A stretch of DNA of 25,005 nt from CAZBDU01 sp964490725. GTDB lineage: Bacteria; Spirochaetota; Spirochaetia; SZUA-6; DRHE01. Below are positions 1-8,154 of this stretch, piece by piece. Position numbers and translations under genes: made by a program. Positions within the stretch are counted from its first letter, which is position 1; every line of letters starts with the position of its first letter. The stretch lies in NCBI GenBank assembly GCA_964490725.1, contig CAZBDU010000084.1, forward strand, positions 1 to 25,005, written 5' to 3'. The notes below the pieces were generated by a model. The model ran no database searches. It saw nothing but the letters and a program-made list of their open reading frames with translations, and was not told the origin of the DNA.

Positions 1-1005
1 CCGCCCTCCCGCAAACCGGCGCGGGAGCCCCCCCGGCGTCCCGCCGACCAGGCAGGGGCCGCCGCGGCGCCCGCGGCCCCGGCCAGGGCGGAACGCGCGA
101 AAGAGGGGGCGGCGGCCGGCGGAACCGGCTCCAGGACCGCCGCGGATGAGGCCGCCCTTGCAGGGGCAGCCTCCGCCGCCGCGGCGGTGGCGCGGGTGCA
201 CACCCGCGTGGTGGGGCCGGGCCAGCAGATTCCCTTCTTCCCGGCGGACATTCTCTTCATTCACGCGCACCCGGACGACGAATCCCTGGACTTCGGGGTG
301 CTGATGGCACGGGCGGCACGCGCAGGCCTGAGGGTGGCCGTGGTGCTGTTCACCGACGGGGAGTCCGGGCTGGATCTGTTCCCCGCCCGCCCGGTGGGAG
401 CCGGCTACCCGGCGACGGTGCTGTCCGGGCCGGCCCTGGCGCAGGTGCGCGTCGGGGAGGCGGCCAACGCCCTCTCGATTCTGGGCGCCGAGCTGTATGT
501 GCGCCTGGCCCTGCGGAACGCACCCTACAACGGCGTGCGGGACGAGATACCCGTCCCGGAGGTGCTGAAGGCGTGGGGCGGAGAGCAGGCGCTGGTGGCC
601 CGGCTCTCCGAGATCATCGCCGGTTTCCAGCCCCGCATTCTGGTTGCCCCCGACGGGCCGTCGGCGGCGCACGAGCATTTCGAGCACGAGGCGGTGGGCT
701 ACCTGGTGCACCGGACCTGGCAGCTCATGGCCCGGCGGGGGCAGTCAGTGCCCGGGTACCTGGTCTCGGTGGATCCGCTGCAGCGGGACCGCTACCCCGG
801 CCCGCTGGTCGAGGTGGACGCACTGGGCAGAGACCCCCACAGCGGGCTGACCTACCGGAGTATCCAGGCTCTGGCGCTGCACCAGCACCACACCCAGCGC
901 GACGCCGCCGTGCTCGGGGTGCGGCACCTGTCCCATCTGGCCGAAGAGTACTACAGAAAGGTGTCCTGGAAGCTTGAGGGTTCGCTGGCCGACTATCTGC
1001 ACTGA
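1..1005 (+). CDS. PIG-L family (LmbE-like) N-deacetylase, 5' end outside window
   Basis: The reading frame has no stop from base 1 to the TGA at 1003-1005, so the gene probably begins left of the window; the first in-window candidate, GTG at 187, has no Shine-Dalgarno sequence. About the first 62 in-window residues are Ala/Pro/Arg/Gly-rich and look like a linker or tether. The catalytic domain follows: AHPDDE (bases about 265-282) is the PIG-L zinc/catalytic signature, then a TDGESG turn, and further on HEHFEHE replaces the usual HPDH third-ligand motif while keeping the histidines. The family removes N-acetyl groups from GlcNAc-type substrates (GlcNAc-PI, mycothiol and bacillithiol precursors, antibiotic sugars). 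The substrate here is unknown. The frame overlaps the downstream polysaccharide deacetylase by 32 bp, which suggests co-translation and a shared glycan role. Confidence 0.85.
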   Translation, partial: PPSRKPAREPPRRPADQAGAAAAPAAPARAERAKEGAAAGGTGSRTAADEAALAGAASAAAAVARVHTRVVGPGQQIPFFPADILFIHAHPDDESLDFGVLMARAARAGLRVAVVLFTDGESGLDLFPARPVGAGYPATVLSGPALAQVRVGEAANALSILGAELYVRLALRNAPYNGVRDEIPVPEVLKAWGGEQALVARLSEIIAGFQPRILVAPDGPSAAHEHFEHEAVGYLVHRTWQLMARRGQSVPGYLVSVDPLQRDRYPGPLVEVDALGRDPHSGLTYRSIQALALHQHHTQRDAAVLGVRHLSHLAEEYYRKVSWKLEGSLADYLH

Positions 1006-2170
1006 GACCTTGCTGCCCCTGATCGTGGTCTCCCTGGCTGCCTGCGCGGCGGTGCCCCCCGCCCGCAGAGGGGCGGCCGCCGTGGTGGCCGTCCGTCCCG
1101 AGGCCCGCCGCTACACGCGGTTCACCATCCCCCGCTGGCGGGACGGCCACAGGGCGGCCTGCACCCTGTCCTTCGACGACGGGACCCTGGATCAGTACCT
1201 GGTGGGGTTCCCGGAGCTTCAGAGGCGGGGCCTGAAGGCAACCTTCTTTTTGCATACCGGACCCCGCGAGGAGGGGGTGTGGCAGGACGGAGCGGTCACC
1301 CGTCGGTTGCTCTCCTGGGCTCAGGCTGCTGAGATCCTGGCCGCCGGCAACGAGATCGCCTCACACGGGGTGCGCCACGCGGACCTGAACCGCAGCACCC
1401 GGGAGGAGATCCTTGCCGAGCTGGCCGGCTCGCTGGGGGAGCTGCTCTGGAGGCTGCCCCTGCGGCCGCCCCTCACCTTCGCTTTTCCCTTCTGGCGGAG
1501 CACCCCGCTGGCCCGGCGGGAGGCCTCCTTCTACTATCTGGCCGCCCGTGGGGGAACGGGGCTTCCGCAGCGCTACCTGGAGCAGAACGGCGGGGTGCCG
1601 GGGGCCACCCCGGAAGACATGTTCGACGTCAACTCCCTGAGCGCCCGCAACTCCGACCGCGGCGGCTCCTGGCTCCGGGTCCTGGACCGGACCCTGGTGG
1701 CTGGCGGGTGGCTGGTGGTGACCTTCCACGGCATCGACGACGGGACGGTGCCGCGGGATTGCCTGGGCTGGGAAGCGCTGCCTCTGCCACGCTTCCAGGC
1801 GGTGCTGGACGGACTGGAGGCGGCAGACCTCTGGATCGCACCCTTCGGACGGGTGGTCCGCTACGTGAGGGAGCGCGACGCGGCGGCGCTGCTGCTGCGG
1901 GGCCAGACGCCTTCCGTTCTGACTGTGGCGCTGGAGGACGGTCTGGAGGACCGGGTCTACGACGAGCCGCTCACCGTGCGCCTGTGGCTGCCCGAGGGCT
2001 GGCGTGCGGCGGCCCTGTTCAGGGACGGCGAGCCCCTCCCCTTTCGGCGCGAGCCTTCCGGCGCCCTGGTGTTCGCGGCCCCTCCCGACGGGAGGCTCAT
2101 CACCGTGCAGCGCCGCGGCGCTCCGCCCCCACCTCGTTCAGCCTCAGAAGCTCCTCGACGCGCCGATTGA
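974..2170 (+). CDS. Lipoprotein polysaccharide deacetylase (NodB homology, CE4)
   Basis: This 398-residue protein probably acts on a polysaccharide or peptidoglycan outside the cytoplasmic membrane. Start chosen: TTG at 974, which gives an Arg-containing n-region, a hydrophobic stretch and a lipobox L-A-A-C with Cys24. A second TTG at 1010 would leave no basic n-region. NodB motifs seen: SFDDG (66-70, catalytic and metal Asp), SHGVRH (metal His131 and His135) and FHG (His252). The usual arginine-bearing RPPYG motif is represented only by a divergent F-A-F-P-F-W-R. Residues about 310-380 form a beta-rich tail beyond the NodB fold. The start lies inside the PIG-L gene (32 bp overlap). The last 71 bp overlap the 3' end of the convergent acyltransferase gene. 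Family assignment is firm; substrate is not. Confidence 0.85.
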   Translation: MRVRWPTICTETLLPLIVVSLAACAAVPPARRGAAAVVAVRPEARRYTRFTIPRWRDGHRAACTLSFDDGTLDQYLVGFPELQRRGLKATFFLHTGPREEGVWQDGAVTRRLLSWAQAAEILAAGNEIASHGVRHADLNRSTREEILAELAGSLGELLWRLPLRPPLTFAFPFWRSTPLARREASFYYLAARGGTGLPQRYLEQNGGVPGATPEDMFDVNSLSARNSDRGGSWLRVLDRTLVAGGWLVVTFHGIDDGTVPRDCLGWEALPLPRFQAVLDGLEAADLWIAPFGRVVRYVRERDAAALLLRGQTPSVLTVALEDGLEDRVYDEPLTVRLWLPEGWRAAALFRDGEPLPFRREPSGALVFAAPPDGRLITVQRRGAPPPPRSASEAPRRAD

Positions 2171-2765
2171 CCGCCCGGGTGTACAGATAGCTGCCGCGGC
2201 GCAGCCGCAAACCCCCGTCGGGGGCAGCGATGGGCTCGCCGATGCGGTAGAGCACCCGCCTGGCGAGAATCCCCCGCTTCTGGACCGACACCGCCACGGG
2301 CACCACCGAGCAGCCGGTCTTGAGGGCGAAGTAGCCGATGCCGCGATGGAAGGGGTGCTCCTGTTCCTGCCCGCTCACGCGGCCCTCGCTCATGATCACC
2401 AGGCAGCACCTGCCTTGCAGCAGACGCAGGATGCGCCTCACCAGCGAGGGGGCCATGGGCTTGCCCTTCTCCATGAAGATCACGAACCCTTCCAGGAGGC
2501 GGTCCACCGCCCCCAGGGTGAGGCGGAACAGCAGGCGGATCAGCACGTTCAGCGACCCCCAGGCGGTGGAGTCGCGGATGCCCAGAAAACGCAAGGGCTG
2601 GCTCACCGCCTTGAGATGGAAGCGGAAGTCCGTGTAGGCCGGATGGTTGCAGGCGATCACCGCCCGCCCCTGAGGCAGATTCCGTCTGCCGATCACCCGC
2701 ATCTGATAGCGGATGCAGAGCAGGTTGTTCAGCAGCATCAACACCAGCGGTCTGTTTCCAGCCAT
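2100..2765 (-). CDS. PlsC/Aas-like 1-acyl-glycerophosphate acyltransferase
   Basis: This 221-residue protein of the lysophospholipid acyltransferase family transfers an acyl group to a lysophospholipid at the cytoplasmic membrane. Motif I is NHPAYTD (H-x4-D catalytic pair). Motif III is S-E-G-R-V-S-G, closer to the PEGR form of Aas proteins than to PlsC FPEGTR. A Pro-containing VVPVAV matches motif IV. The arginine normally in motif II is not obvious (the region reads GFVIFMEKGK). The ATG at 2765 was chosen because the family fold begins right after it and a promoter lies just upstream; the longer open frame to 3074 runs through mtnA and is low-complexity. The N-terminus is hydrophobic (LVLMLLNNLLC). 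The gene follows mtnA after 68 bp and converges on the deacetylase gene. Exact acyl acceptor unknown. Confidence 0.8.
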   Translation of the reverse strand: MAGNRPLVLMLLNNLLCIRYQMRVIGRRNLPQGRAVIACNHPAYTDFRFHLKAVSQPLRFLGIRDSTAWGSLNVLIRLLFRLTLGAVDRLLEGFVIFMEKGKPMAPSLVRRILRLLQGRCCLVIMSEGRVSGQEQEHPFHRGIGYFALKTGCSVVPVAVSVQKRGILARRVLYRIGEPIAAPDGGLRLRRGSYLYTRAVNRRVEELLRLNEVGAERRGAAR

Positions 2766-2783
2766 GCCACTCGAGCCGGGCGT

Positions 2784-2812
2784 ATTGTACCCTCTCGAGT
2801 TTGTGCGGACAA
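2784..2812 (-). promoter_or_regulatory. Predicted sigma-70-type promoter for the acyltransferase gene
   Basis: On the minus strand TTGTCC (2807-2812, 4/6 to TTGACA), a 17-bp spacer and TACAAT (2784-2789, 5/6 to TATAAT) precede the ATG at 2765 by a leader of about 12 nt. The element sits in an A/T-richer gap between mtnA and the acyltransferase gene. Two CTCGAG hexamers (2770-2775 and 2794-2799), forming the inverted pair ACTCGAG/CTCGAGT, flank the -10. Confidence 0.5.
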
Positions 2813-2833
2813 CCTCAAGCGGGGGGCGGGAGG

Positions 2834-3955
2834 CTACCTCTTCCGCTCCGGGAAGAGCCCCAGGATCCCCTCCTCGGTGGCCTGGCAGCGGCCGCGCTCG
2901 GTGATGAGCTCCGTCACCAGCCGTGCCGGGGTGACGTCGAAGGCGTAGTTCGCTGCCGGGCTGGACTGGGGGGTGAGGAGCACCGACACGGGCCTTTCCT
3001 CGTGAAGGCCGCGGATGAAGCGCACCTCCTCGGGGTCCCGCTCCTCGATGGGGATCTCCCCCACCCCGTCGCACAGCGTCCAGTCCACGGTGGAGGAGGG
3101 CAGGGCGACGTAGAAGGGTACGGCGTTGTCGTGGGCCGCCAGAGCCTTGAGGTAGGTGCCGATCTTGTTGGCCACGTCCCCGCAGCGGCTCACCCGGTCT
3201 GCACCCACGATCACCAGGTCCACCAGTCCGTGCTGCATCAGGTGCCCGCCGGCGTTGTCGGCGATCACCGTGTGGGGCACCCCCGCCTGGCCGAGTTCCC
3301 AGGCGGTGAGGCTGGCGCCCTGGTTGCGCGGGCGGGTCTCGTCCACCCAGACGTGTATAGGGATCCCCGCCTCCCGCGCCGCGTAGATGGGGGAGGTGGC
3401 AGTGCCGTGGCTCACGCAGGCCAGCCAGCCGGCGTTGCAGTGCGTGAGAACGCGCACGGGCTGACGGTCGCCGGCTCCACGGCGCTCCCAGGCCCGGCGC
3501 ACCAGCTCCAGGCCGTGCACGCCGATGAGCCGGCAGCTCTCCACGTCCTCCGCCTCGATGGCGCGGGCGGTCTGCAGGGAGCGCTCCAGCCTTTCCTCCG
3601 GACTGGAAGCCCCGCCGGCTTCGCGCAGCTGCCGGTCCACCCCCCAGGCCAGGTTCACGGCGGTGGGCCGTGTGGCCCGCAGCAGGGCCGCCGCTTCCTG
3701 GGGCCAGGCGGGCCTGTTCTCCCGCAGCGCCTCCCGGTAGGCCAGGTACATCCCGTAGGCCGCCGAGACGCCGATCAGCGGAGCGCCGCGCACGTGCATG
3801 TGCCGGATGGCCTCCACCATGTCCCCGGCGGTGGCCACCGTCTCGAAGACCAGCCTGTGGGGGAGCTGCCGTTGATCGATGATCGAAACGTCCCCGGATG
3901 GCTCCAGCCAGATCGTCTTCAGCCTCGCGGCGGCCGCCTGAGCGCTCACACTCAC
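2834..3955 (-). CDS. mtnA: S-methyl-5-thioribose-1-phosphate isomerase
   Basis: This 373-residue cytosolic enzyme of methionine salvage converts methylthioribose-1-phosphate to methylthioribulose-1-phosphate. Family signatures are all present: VRGAPLIGVSAAYG (about 55-68), THCNAG with catalytic Cys173, DETRPRNQGASLTAWEL (205-221), and GADRV...GDVANKIGTY with catalytic Asp253. The usual N-G-D after GADR reads C-G-D here. GTG at 3955 was chosen because it overlaps the TGA of the upstream HEAT gene in a GTGA quartet and has AAGGG about 7 nt upstream; an in-frame ATG at 3988 lies inside the HEAT gene and would add 11 poorly matching residues. The gene is the last of a cyclase-HEAT-mtnA run. No other methionine-salvage gene (mtnK, mtnN, mtnP, mtnB) is in the window. 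Confidence 0.93.
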   Translation of the reverse strand: MSVSAQAAAARLKTIWLEPSGDVSIIDQRQLPHRLVFETVATAGDMVEAIRHMHVRGAPLIGVSAAYGMYLAYREALRENRPAWPQEAAALLRATRPTAVNLAWGVDRQLREAGGASSPEERLERSLQTARAIEAEDVESCRLIGVHGLELVRRAWERRGAGDRQPVRVLTHCNAGWLACVSHGTATSPIYAAREAGIPIHVWVDETRPRNQGASLTAWELGQAGVPHTVIADNAGGHLMQHGLVDLVIVGADRVSRCGDVANKIGTYLKALAAHDNAVPFYVALPSSTVDWTLCDGVGEIPIEERDPEEVRFIRGLHEERPVSVLLTPQSSPAANYAFDVTPARLVTELITERGRCQATEEGILGLFPERKR

Positions 3956-6528
3956 AGGGCCTTGGCCCTCAACCGCTCCAGCGCCCACTGGGTGTACTTG
4001 CGCACCCGGGGGTCGGGATCCTCGTTCAGGGAGGCCAGGATCTCTTTTCCCTCTTTCGTCTCCAGCTTCTCCAGCGCCTTGACCACCTGGACCCGCACCT
4101 GCTCGTCCGGGTCCCGTGCGGCCAGCACCAGCCCCCGGAACGCGGGGGCGGTGCCCAGCAGGGAGAGAAACTCCGCCGCCTCCCTGCGCTCGTGCGGGTC
4201 GCGGTGGGACAGCCGGCGAATGCGATCCTCCACGTAGCCGGTGCTGTCCAGGATCTCGCCGATGTAGGGTTCCAGGGAGGCGATGTCTTCGCCCAGCAGC
4301 TCGTGCACCGCCGGCTCTCCCTGCTCCCTCATGGTCACGAACACCTCGGCGATTCGCTCCCGCAGAGCCGGTGAGGCGTCCTTGAAGTTCTCCACCAGCC
4401 GGGCGATCTTCCTGCCGGTGGCGTTCTCCGCCAGAGCCGACACCAGGTCATCCTGGAGGCTCTCCTCCTCCGCCTGGAGCTTCTCCACCAGGATGTCCAC
4501 GGCCCTTTCGGCCCCGGAGTTGCCCAGCCCCTCGATGGCCGCCTTCTTCACGCTCTCCACCTCGTTCTCGTCCAGCAGCAGCTCCCGCAGCTGCTTCAGC
4601 GCCTCCGCCGAGCCGAAAGCCCCGAACGCCCGCGCCACGGAGGTGCGCACGCGGTCCACCGGGTCGCGCAGCAGCCCGGCGGCCTGGTTGAGGGAGCGGA
4701 AGTCTTCGAACTCCACCAGCGCCCAGACCGCCGCCACGCGCACGTCCGGGTCGGCGTCCTTCAGACCGGCCCGGATCGCCTTCAGGAACTCCTTGTCCCC
4801 GGTGGCCGACAGCGCCGCGATCAGCGCTGCCCGCACCTTCGCGTCCGGGGAGGCGAGCAGGGCCTCCACCTTCTGGGCGAAGGTCTTGGCCGGGTAGCCC
4901 GCCAGCACGTGGGCGAAGTCCTTGGCCTGCTCCACGGGGAGCACGAACAGGTTCTCCAGCACGGTCTGCAGGCAGTAAGGGTACTCGAGCTCTCCCAGCA
5001 GCTTCAAGGCCTGGATGCGCACGGCGTGCGGGAAGGCCTGCCGTTCGGAGCGCACGATGGCCAGTGCACGCTCCAGCACGACCGGTGAGACCAGGCGTTT
5101 CAGAGCCGCCCGCAGGGCGTCCGGCACCGGGAAGCCCGGTTCCTGCAGCAGCGCCAGCAGCAGCTCCGTCAGCACCACGTCCCCCCGCTCCGGGACCAGG
5201 GGCAGGAGCAGCTCCATCATCTCCCGGTCGTTCTTGAAGCGGACCAGCTCCCGGCCCAGAAGCTGCAGCACGTCCTCCCCCCCGCGGGCGGCCGCCGCTG
5301 CTGCGGCTGCGGCGTACACTTCCCGCTGCTCCGGCTGTCCGGAGAACTGCGGGAAGACCCGCCGGGCAAGCTGACCGATCAGGGCGCGGTCACCGTGCTT
5401 GGCGAGGATTCTGGCGCACACCAGCAGAGAGGCGGGTCTGGCGCCGTCGCGGAGGGTTTCCAGGAAGGAGGTCACGTTCACCTCGGCGGCCGTGCGGAGC
5501 AGCTTTTCGTTGCGCTCCAGGCGCTCCCGGTCGTTGAAGTCCACCTCCAGGCACAGCTCCCTCAGCCGGCCGCAACGCTCCAGATACTCCGCCGCCGCGC
5601 GGCGCAGCTCCGGGTTGTCCGCCTCCATCTTGCGCAGCGCCAGATCCTGGTCCTCCTTGGAGGAGGTGTCCAGCTGCTCGAGCACGTGCAGCGCCTGGTC
5701 TTCTTCCAGCTTGTCGATTTCCAGGGCGTGTCCCTCGGGGAAGTCGCGGTGAATGCGCTCGTGGGCGGCCCGCCTCACCTCCAGCGAAGGGTCGCTGAGG
5801 TACAGGTCGATCAGCTGCTCACGGAGCCGGTCCCGCTCCCCGGGGCGGAACTCCACGGCCGCGGTCTTGCGCACCAGTGGGTGCGGATCCTGGAAACAGT
5901 CCCACAGCGCCCGCACGGAGCGCTCGTCCCCGTCATGAACCAGCAGCTTGGCGGCGAAGTAGCGCGAGGGCCACTCCGGGTCGCCGGTCATCTCTCGAAT
6001 CTCCGCCAGCTTGTCGCGAAACACCTCCAGCGCCTGGCGCCCGTCGAAGGGCTCTCCCACCCCCGCGCGGGCCATCCGCCGCATGTAGAGCTGGCCGCCG
6101 GTTGCCTCCAGCCATGACACCAGCAGGGGCGCCAGGGCCTTTCGCTCCATGGCGATCAGGAAGCACCGGAACAGCCCCTTGTCCGGGGCGAACTCCAGCA
6201 CGCGCTGGAACTCCCGCCGGCCCCGCCGCCGCCGCAGGCTCTCCACCCACACCTCGTCCGCGCCGGTGAGCGCCACGATGCCCTCCCCTTCGCGGCGGGC
6301 GATCTTCTCGATCAGCCGGGAGCGCCTGGCCTGCGTTCCCCCGGGGTAGCGCTCGCGGAACTCCCGCTCCTTCTCCGGATGCCGGTACAGCGCCAGCAGG
6401 CGCCGCTTGAACAGCGAGCGCGCCGCCAGCGCCCAGGCCAGCAGGCCCGCCCCGAGCAGGACCAGGGCGGCAGCGGAAACCGCGGCCCACAGGGGCAGAG
6501 AAAACCCCAGTACTTGAAGCGTCGACAT
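3952..6528 (-). CDS. Membrane-anchored HEAT-repeat protein
   Basis: This is an 858-residue protein of unknown function. One transmembrane helix (about residues 12-36) is followed by basic residues, so the large remainder is probably cytoplasmic. The C-terminal two thirds are alpha-helical HEAT-type repeats; clear units contain PDVRVAAVWAL, DRVRTSVARAF, ESVKKAAIEGL, EQVRVQVVKAL and PRVRKYTQWAL. HEAT solenoids usually bind proteins, so a scaffold role is likely, but no partner is visible. The ATG at 6528 has a near-perfect Shine-Dalgarno AAGGAGGAGG. Its start is 17 bp after the adenylate cyclase stop, and its stop overlaps the mtnA start by 4 bp. An Ala-rich run sits near residue 400. I associate similar proteins with spirochaetes, from memory only. 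Confidence 0.85.
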   Translation of the reverse strand: MSTLQVLGFSLPLWAAVSAAALVLLGAGLLAWALAARSLFKRRLLALYRHPEKEREFRERYPGGTQARRSRLIEKIARREGEGIVALTGADEVWVESLRRRRGRREFQRVLEFAPDKGLFRCFLIAMERKALAPLLVSWLEATGGQLYMRRMARAGVGEPFDGRQALEVFRDKLAEIREMTGDPEWPSRYFAAKLLVHDGDERSVRALWDCFQDPHPLVRKTAAVEFRPGERDRLREQLIDLYLSDPSLEVRRAAHERIHRDFPEGHALEIDKLEEDQALHVLEQLDTSSKEDQDLALRKMEADNPELRRAAAEYLERCGRLRELCLEVDFNDRERLERNEKLLRTAAEVNVTSFLETLRDGARPASLLVCARILAKHGDRALIGQLARRVFPQFSGQPEQREVYAAAAAAAAARGGEDVLQLLGRELVRFKNDREMMELLLPLVPERGDVVLTELLLALLQEPGFPVPDALRAALKRLVSPVVLERALAIVRSERQAFPHAVRIQALKLLGELEYPYCLQTVLENLFVLPVEQAKDFAHVLAGYPAKTFAQKVEALLASPDAKVRAALIAALSATGDKEFLKAIRAGLKDADPDVRVAAVWALVEFEDFRSLNQAAGLLRDPVDRVRTSVARAFGAFGSAEALKQLRELLLDENEVESVKKAAIEGLGNSGAERAVDILVEKLQAEEESLQDDLVSALAENATGRKIARLVENFKDASPALRERIAEVFVTMREQGEPAVHELLGEDIASLEPYIGEILDSTGYVEDRIRRLSHRDPHERREAAEFLSLLGTAPAFRGLVLAARDPDEQVRVQVVKALEKLETKEGKEILASLNEDPDPRVRKYTQWALERLRAKAL

Positions 6529-6545
6529 CGCCTCCTCCTTTCCCC

Positions 6546-8114
6546 TCAGGAACGTTTCAGGACGCGGTAGATGCGGAGCGGCTCCTTCTTGCCCTTGACC
6601 TGAACGGGTTCGCGCTTCTCCACCTGGAAGCCTCCGTCCAGGCGCTCCAGGGTATCGTGGGTGATGATCACCTCCCCGGCCCTGGCCACCCCCTCCAGCC
6701 TGGCCGCCACATTGACGGTGTCTCCGATCACCGTGTAGTTCATCCGCCGCGCGCTGCCCAGGTTTCCCGCCACCAGCGGGCCGGTGTGCATGCCGACCCC
6801 GATCTGAAGCGCCGACGCCTCGCCCCGGAAGAACTTGCGGTCCTTGCAGGCAACCATCTCCTGGATTTCCAGCGCACAGGAGACCGCCTGCGCGGCATCC
6901 TCGTGCTCGGTCTGAAGGGGCACTCCCCAGGCGGCCATGATGGCGTCGCCGATGAACTTGTCGATGTAGCCCTTGTAGCGGACCACCACCTCCACGGCTT
7001 CGCCGAAGTACTCGTTCAGCACCTCGATGATGTAGGCGGGGTCCTTGCCTTCCGAGAAGGAGGTGTAGCCGCGGATGTCGGCAAAGAAGATGGTGGCCAC
7101 CTTCTTGTCCCCTCCGGGCTTGACCAGCTGCGGGGATTCCATCAGCTGCTGCACCACCTCGGCGGACAGGTAGCGGGCGAACATGTCCTTGATGAGGCGT
7201 CGCTCCTCCACGACCTGTTCCATCTGCCCCTGCAACTCCCGCTCCCGGGTCTGGTCGGTGAACAGGAGGGTGGACCCCTCGTTGGCTCCGCGCTTGCCCA
7301 GAAGGGGGGAGATGTTCAGGGAGAAGTCCATCTCCGCGGCGTTGCGGTAGATGCCTTCCACCCCCAGGACCTCGCGCTGGCGCTCGCGGTTGGTATCGAT
7401 GGCCCGCAGAATCCTCCCGTCCACCGAGCCCTTGAACACCTCGCGGATCGCCTTGCCCAGGTGGGCCCCCTGGAGGTGCAGCCGCTCGGCGGCGGCCCGG
7501 TTGAAGTAGCGCAGGTTGCCGGCGTGGTCGGTGGTGAGGAGGAGATTCGTCATGGAGGCGAAGATGCTCTCCTGGTAGCGCTCCAGCTCCTCCACGTGGC
7601 GCAGAGTCTGTTTCAGCTCCTCGTAGAGGCGCGAGTTGTGCAGCATCCCCCCCGCCAGCTTGGCGTAGGACTCCAGGAAGTGCAGCCCCTCACGGCCGTA
7701 GTACAGCGGCTGCCGGGAGTTGAGGATCAGGATTCCCAGGAACAGGGCCGGGGTGGCCAGGGGCAGGGCGATGCCGCTGGCCATGCCGGGATGCAGGAGC
7801 AGCTCCTGGAAGGGGCTGGGCCGGCGCTCCAGGAGCACCACCGCCTCGCCGCACTCGGAGACGAACTCCGCGAGGGGGCTGTCCTGGGGGAGCATCTCGG
7901 CCACCTCGTAGCGGCCCCGCCGGTACATGAGCCGCAGGGGACTGCGCCGGCTTTCCGGGTCCGTCCTCAGGTACAGGCAGGCCAGATCGGAGCGGGTGAC
8001 GTCCAGGCTCTGCTCCACCAGCACCGAGGTCATGGTGCGGAAATCCAGCTCCGCTGACAGCAGAGCGCCCGCCCGTACCAGCTCATCCAGAGTGTTTCCG
8101 ATCCTGACCGCCAT
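6546..8114 (-). CDS. GAF-PAS class III adenylate cyclase
   Basis: This 522-residue protein lacks membrane segments and is predicted to make cAMP in the cytosol in response to a ligand or redox cue. Domains in order: GAF-like (about 10-165), a coiled linker, PAS-like (about 180-290), a second helical linker (290-335) and a class III cyclase domain (336-520). Catalytic residues are intact: metal-binding Asp346 in FADIRGY and Asp390 in KFIGD, Lys386 and Asp465 in the positions expected for adenine selection, and Asn468 and Arg472 of NVAAR for the transition state. ATP rather than GTP specificity is inferred from Lys/Asp. ATG 8114 is the only plausible start before an upstream stop; a purine-rich AGGCGGGGGAG abuts it. 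It is first in the run with the HEAT gene and mtnA. No cAMP-binding protein gene is nearby. Confidence 0.9.
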   Translation of the reverse strand: MAVRIGNTLDELVRAGALLSAELDFRTMTSVLVEQSLDVTRSDLACLYLRTDPESRRSPLRLMYRRGRYEVAEMLPQDSPLAEFVSECGEAVVLLERRPSPFQELLLHPGMASGIALPLATPALFLGILILNSRQPLYYGREGLHFLESYAKLAGGMLHNSRLYEELKQTLRHVEELERYQESIFASMTNLLLTTDHAGNLRYFNRAAAERLHLQGAHLGKAIREVFKGSVDGRILRAIDTNRERQREVLGVEGIYRNAAEMDFSLNISPLLGKRGANEGSTLLFTDQTRERELQGQMEQVVEERRLIKDMFARYLSAEVVQQLMESPQLVKPGGDKKVATIFFADIRGYTSFSEGKDPAYIIEVLNEYFGEAVEVVVRYKGYIDKFIGDAIMAAWGVPLQTEHEDAAQAVSCALEIQEMVACKDRKFFRGEASALQIGVGMHTGPLVAGNLGSARRMNYTVIGDTVNVAARLEGVARAGEVIITHDTLERLDGGFQVEKREPVQVKGKKEPLRIYRVLKRS

Positions 8115-8154
8115 CTCCCCCGCCTGAAAGAGGACGCCCCCTACTCAATTTCAA

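Noticed and set aside
2766..3074. N-terminal extension of the acyltransferase
   Set aside because: The extra 103 residues are Arg/Gly/Pro-rich and lie inside mtnA in another phase; the ATG at 2765 follows a good promoter.
2801..4237. 478-codon plus-strand frame opposite mtnA
   Set aside because: It is the antisense of mtnA and of the HEAT gene end, with no recognisable motif and no ribosome-binding site.
5275..5320. Alanine-codon run in the HEAT gene as a possible repeat expansion
   Set aside because: Codons are mixed (GCC, GCT, GCG, GCA) and the run is short, as expected in a helical-repeat protein of a GC-rich genome.
6657..8057. 466-codon plus-strand frame opposite the adenylate cyclase
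   Set aside because: Low-complexity His/Leu/Gly/Val product; the cyclase on the minus strand has complete catalytic motifs.
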